NCBI GenBank assembly: GCA_021791995.1
Contig: JAJYVN010000087.1
Span: 1 to 6,216 of the forward strand
From: Bacillota bacterium
GTDB taxonomy: Bacteria; Bacillota; Sulfobacillia; RBS10-35; JAJYVN01
Reading direction: 5' to 3'
DNA: 6,216 bases
A program made the translations under genes and the position numbers. Each line of letters opens with the position of its first letter. The stretch's first letter is position 1. The notes below the pieces were generated by a model, which saw only the letters and a program-made list of their open reading frames with translations, did not search any database and was not told the DNA's origin. Below are positions 5,327 through 6,216 of the stretch, one piece after another.

Positions 5327-6216
5327 ACTCGGCACAGGGGACCACCTGGTCCAGGCTGAACACAACCCCAATGGGCCACTTTCTGGAGAACGCCGCGAAC
5401 TATTGGGGAGCCATGCTCATTGTCGGCATCTTGAACTTGTCCTTTAGCGTGATCGCGGCGCGGCATCTGGGCCCCACCCGCTACGGTGTTCTCGCTGCCG
5501 TTGTGACCATGATCAACGTCTTTCTCATCGCCGCCACCGCGCTCACTCGCACCGTCACGGCACATGTTGCGACAAGTGATGATCGTCCCGCCGCCGCGTG
5601 GTTTTTGCGGCGAAGCACCGCTCGGGCGGCCTTCGCCGGTGCGGTGGCCATGGCCGCGTTCGGCCTTGCCGCAACGCCGGTGGCCAACCTTTTGCGCATT
5701 AGTCCAGCATGGATCTGGCTTGCGGGTGCATCGTTAATCCCCGCCCTTGCCGGAGGCGTAACAACAGGCATTCTCCAGGGCATGCGCCTCTTTTTAACCT
5801 CCGGGGTGGTCAACCTCTCCGCATCGGTCCTGAAGCTCTTGACCCTGATCCTGCTCCTCGACGCGGGGCTCGGCGTCGTGGGGGCAAGCGTGGCCACATT
5901 GGTCGAAGTGACCGTCATTTCGATCGTGGGGATTGCGGTCCTGGGGCGAATTCTCGCCGCGGTTCCGGCCCGTCAACCCGCTCATCCGATCGCCGAGCGC
6001 CAACGTCTAGCATCACTCCCAACCGCTCTGACCGTAGCGCGTCTGGTCTTCTTTAACCTCGACATCCTGGTCGCTCGCCACTTTCTCGGTCCCGAGGCGG
6101 CTGGACTGTTCGCCGCTTTGGCAGTCACCGGACGAATCATCGCCTATGGCACAGGGGCACTGCCCCAGGTGGTCTATCCCTATCTGGTTCGCTACCGCAA
6201 GGACCCGGCGCTCACT
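5323..6216 (+). CDS. Oligosaccharide flippase family protein (Wzx/MOP type), 3' end beyond the window
   Basis: Proteins of this family move lipid-linked oligosaccharide units across the cytoplasmic membrane for capsule, exopolysaccharide or wall-polymer assembly. The visible 298 residues start at the GTG at 5323 and run open to the window end; full-length members usually have about 400-500. The N-terminus has the family pattern of a first membrane helix followed by ARHLGPTRYGVLAAVV (46-61). A similar element recurs at 251-267 (ARHFLGPEAAGLFAALA) in the second half, as expected for the pseudo-symmetric MOP fold. Hydrophobic helices alternate with short basic loops (FLRRSTARA, a linker at about 212-230). 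AAGGAG 10 nt upstream supports the GTG. The next in-frame ATG at 5371 lacks a ribosome site but would still keep the first helix. The export substrate cannot be read from this sequence, and no glycosyltransferase is in view; such genes would be expected downstream. Confidence 0.88.
   Translation, partial: MNSAQGTTWSRLNTTPMGHFLENAANYWGAMLIVGILNLSFSVIAARHLGPTRYGVLAAVVTMINVFLIAATALTRTVTAHVATSDDRPAAAWFLRRSTARAAFAGAVAMAAFGLAATPVANLLRISPAWIWLAGASLIPALAGGVTTGILQGMRLFLTSGVVNLSASVLKLLTLILLLDAGLGVVGASVATLVEVTVISIVGIAVLGRILAAVPARQPAHPIAERQRLASLPTALTVARLVFFNLDILVARHFLGPEAAGLFAALAVTGRIIAYGTGALPQVVYPYLVRYRKDPALT

Overview
The window is GC-rich (roughly 60% by eye) bacterial DNA with five protein genes and no RNA gene, IS element, CRISPR array or phage feature that I can support. 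SLH (S-layer homology) domains, an HD-GYP protein with a Firmicutes-style N-terminal extension, strong AGGAGG-like ribosome binding sites and GTG starts suggest a Gram-positive, S-layer-bearing organism, perhaps a high-GC Firmicutes of the Sulfobacillus/Alicyclobacillus kind. That placement is inference, not something the sequence proves.

Layout. Bases 3-1076 (+) are the 3' part of a secreted surface protein: an Ig-like domain of the type found at the C-terminus of GH2 glycosidases, then three SLH domains. Its reading frame is broken at about 249 and restored at about 983. Convergent to it, and overlapping its stop by 9 bp, is an HD-GYP-domain protein (1068-2129, -) whose catalytic HD histidine is replaced by leucine. 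A 354-bp divergent region follows. Next are a membrane-anchored PQQ-type beta-propeller protein (2484-3917, +) and a polytopic membrane protein built from two copies of one module (4030-4992, +). A 330-bp gap follows, with a possible terminator and a cluster of short palindromes. It leads into a Wzx/MOP-type polysaccharide flippase (5323-6216, +) that is cut by the window end.

The shared theme is the cell surface: an S-layer-anchored protein, a membrane-tethered propeller, two polytopic membrane proteins including a glycan lipid-intermediate exporter, and a possible c-di-GMP signalling protein. Orientation and spacing do not make one operon. The SLH gene and HD-GYP gene converge, HD-GYP and propeller genes diverge, the duplicated membrane protein has a good promoter of its own, and the flippase is preceded by a long leader. 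I see no convincing new defence or mobile system. The most notable points are the compensating frameshifts, the degenerate HD-GYP site, the internal duplication, and the palindrome cluster that includes the flippase ribosome binding site.
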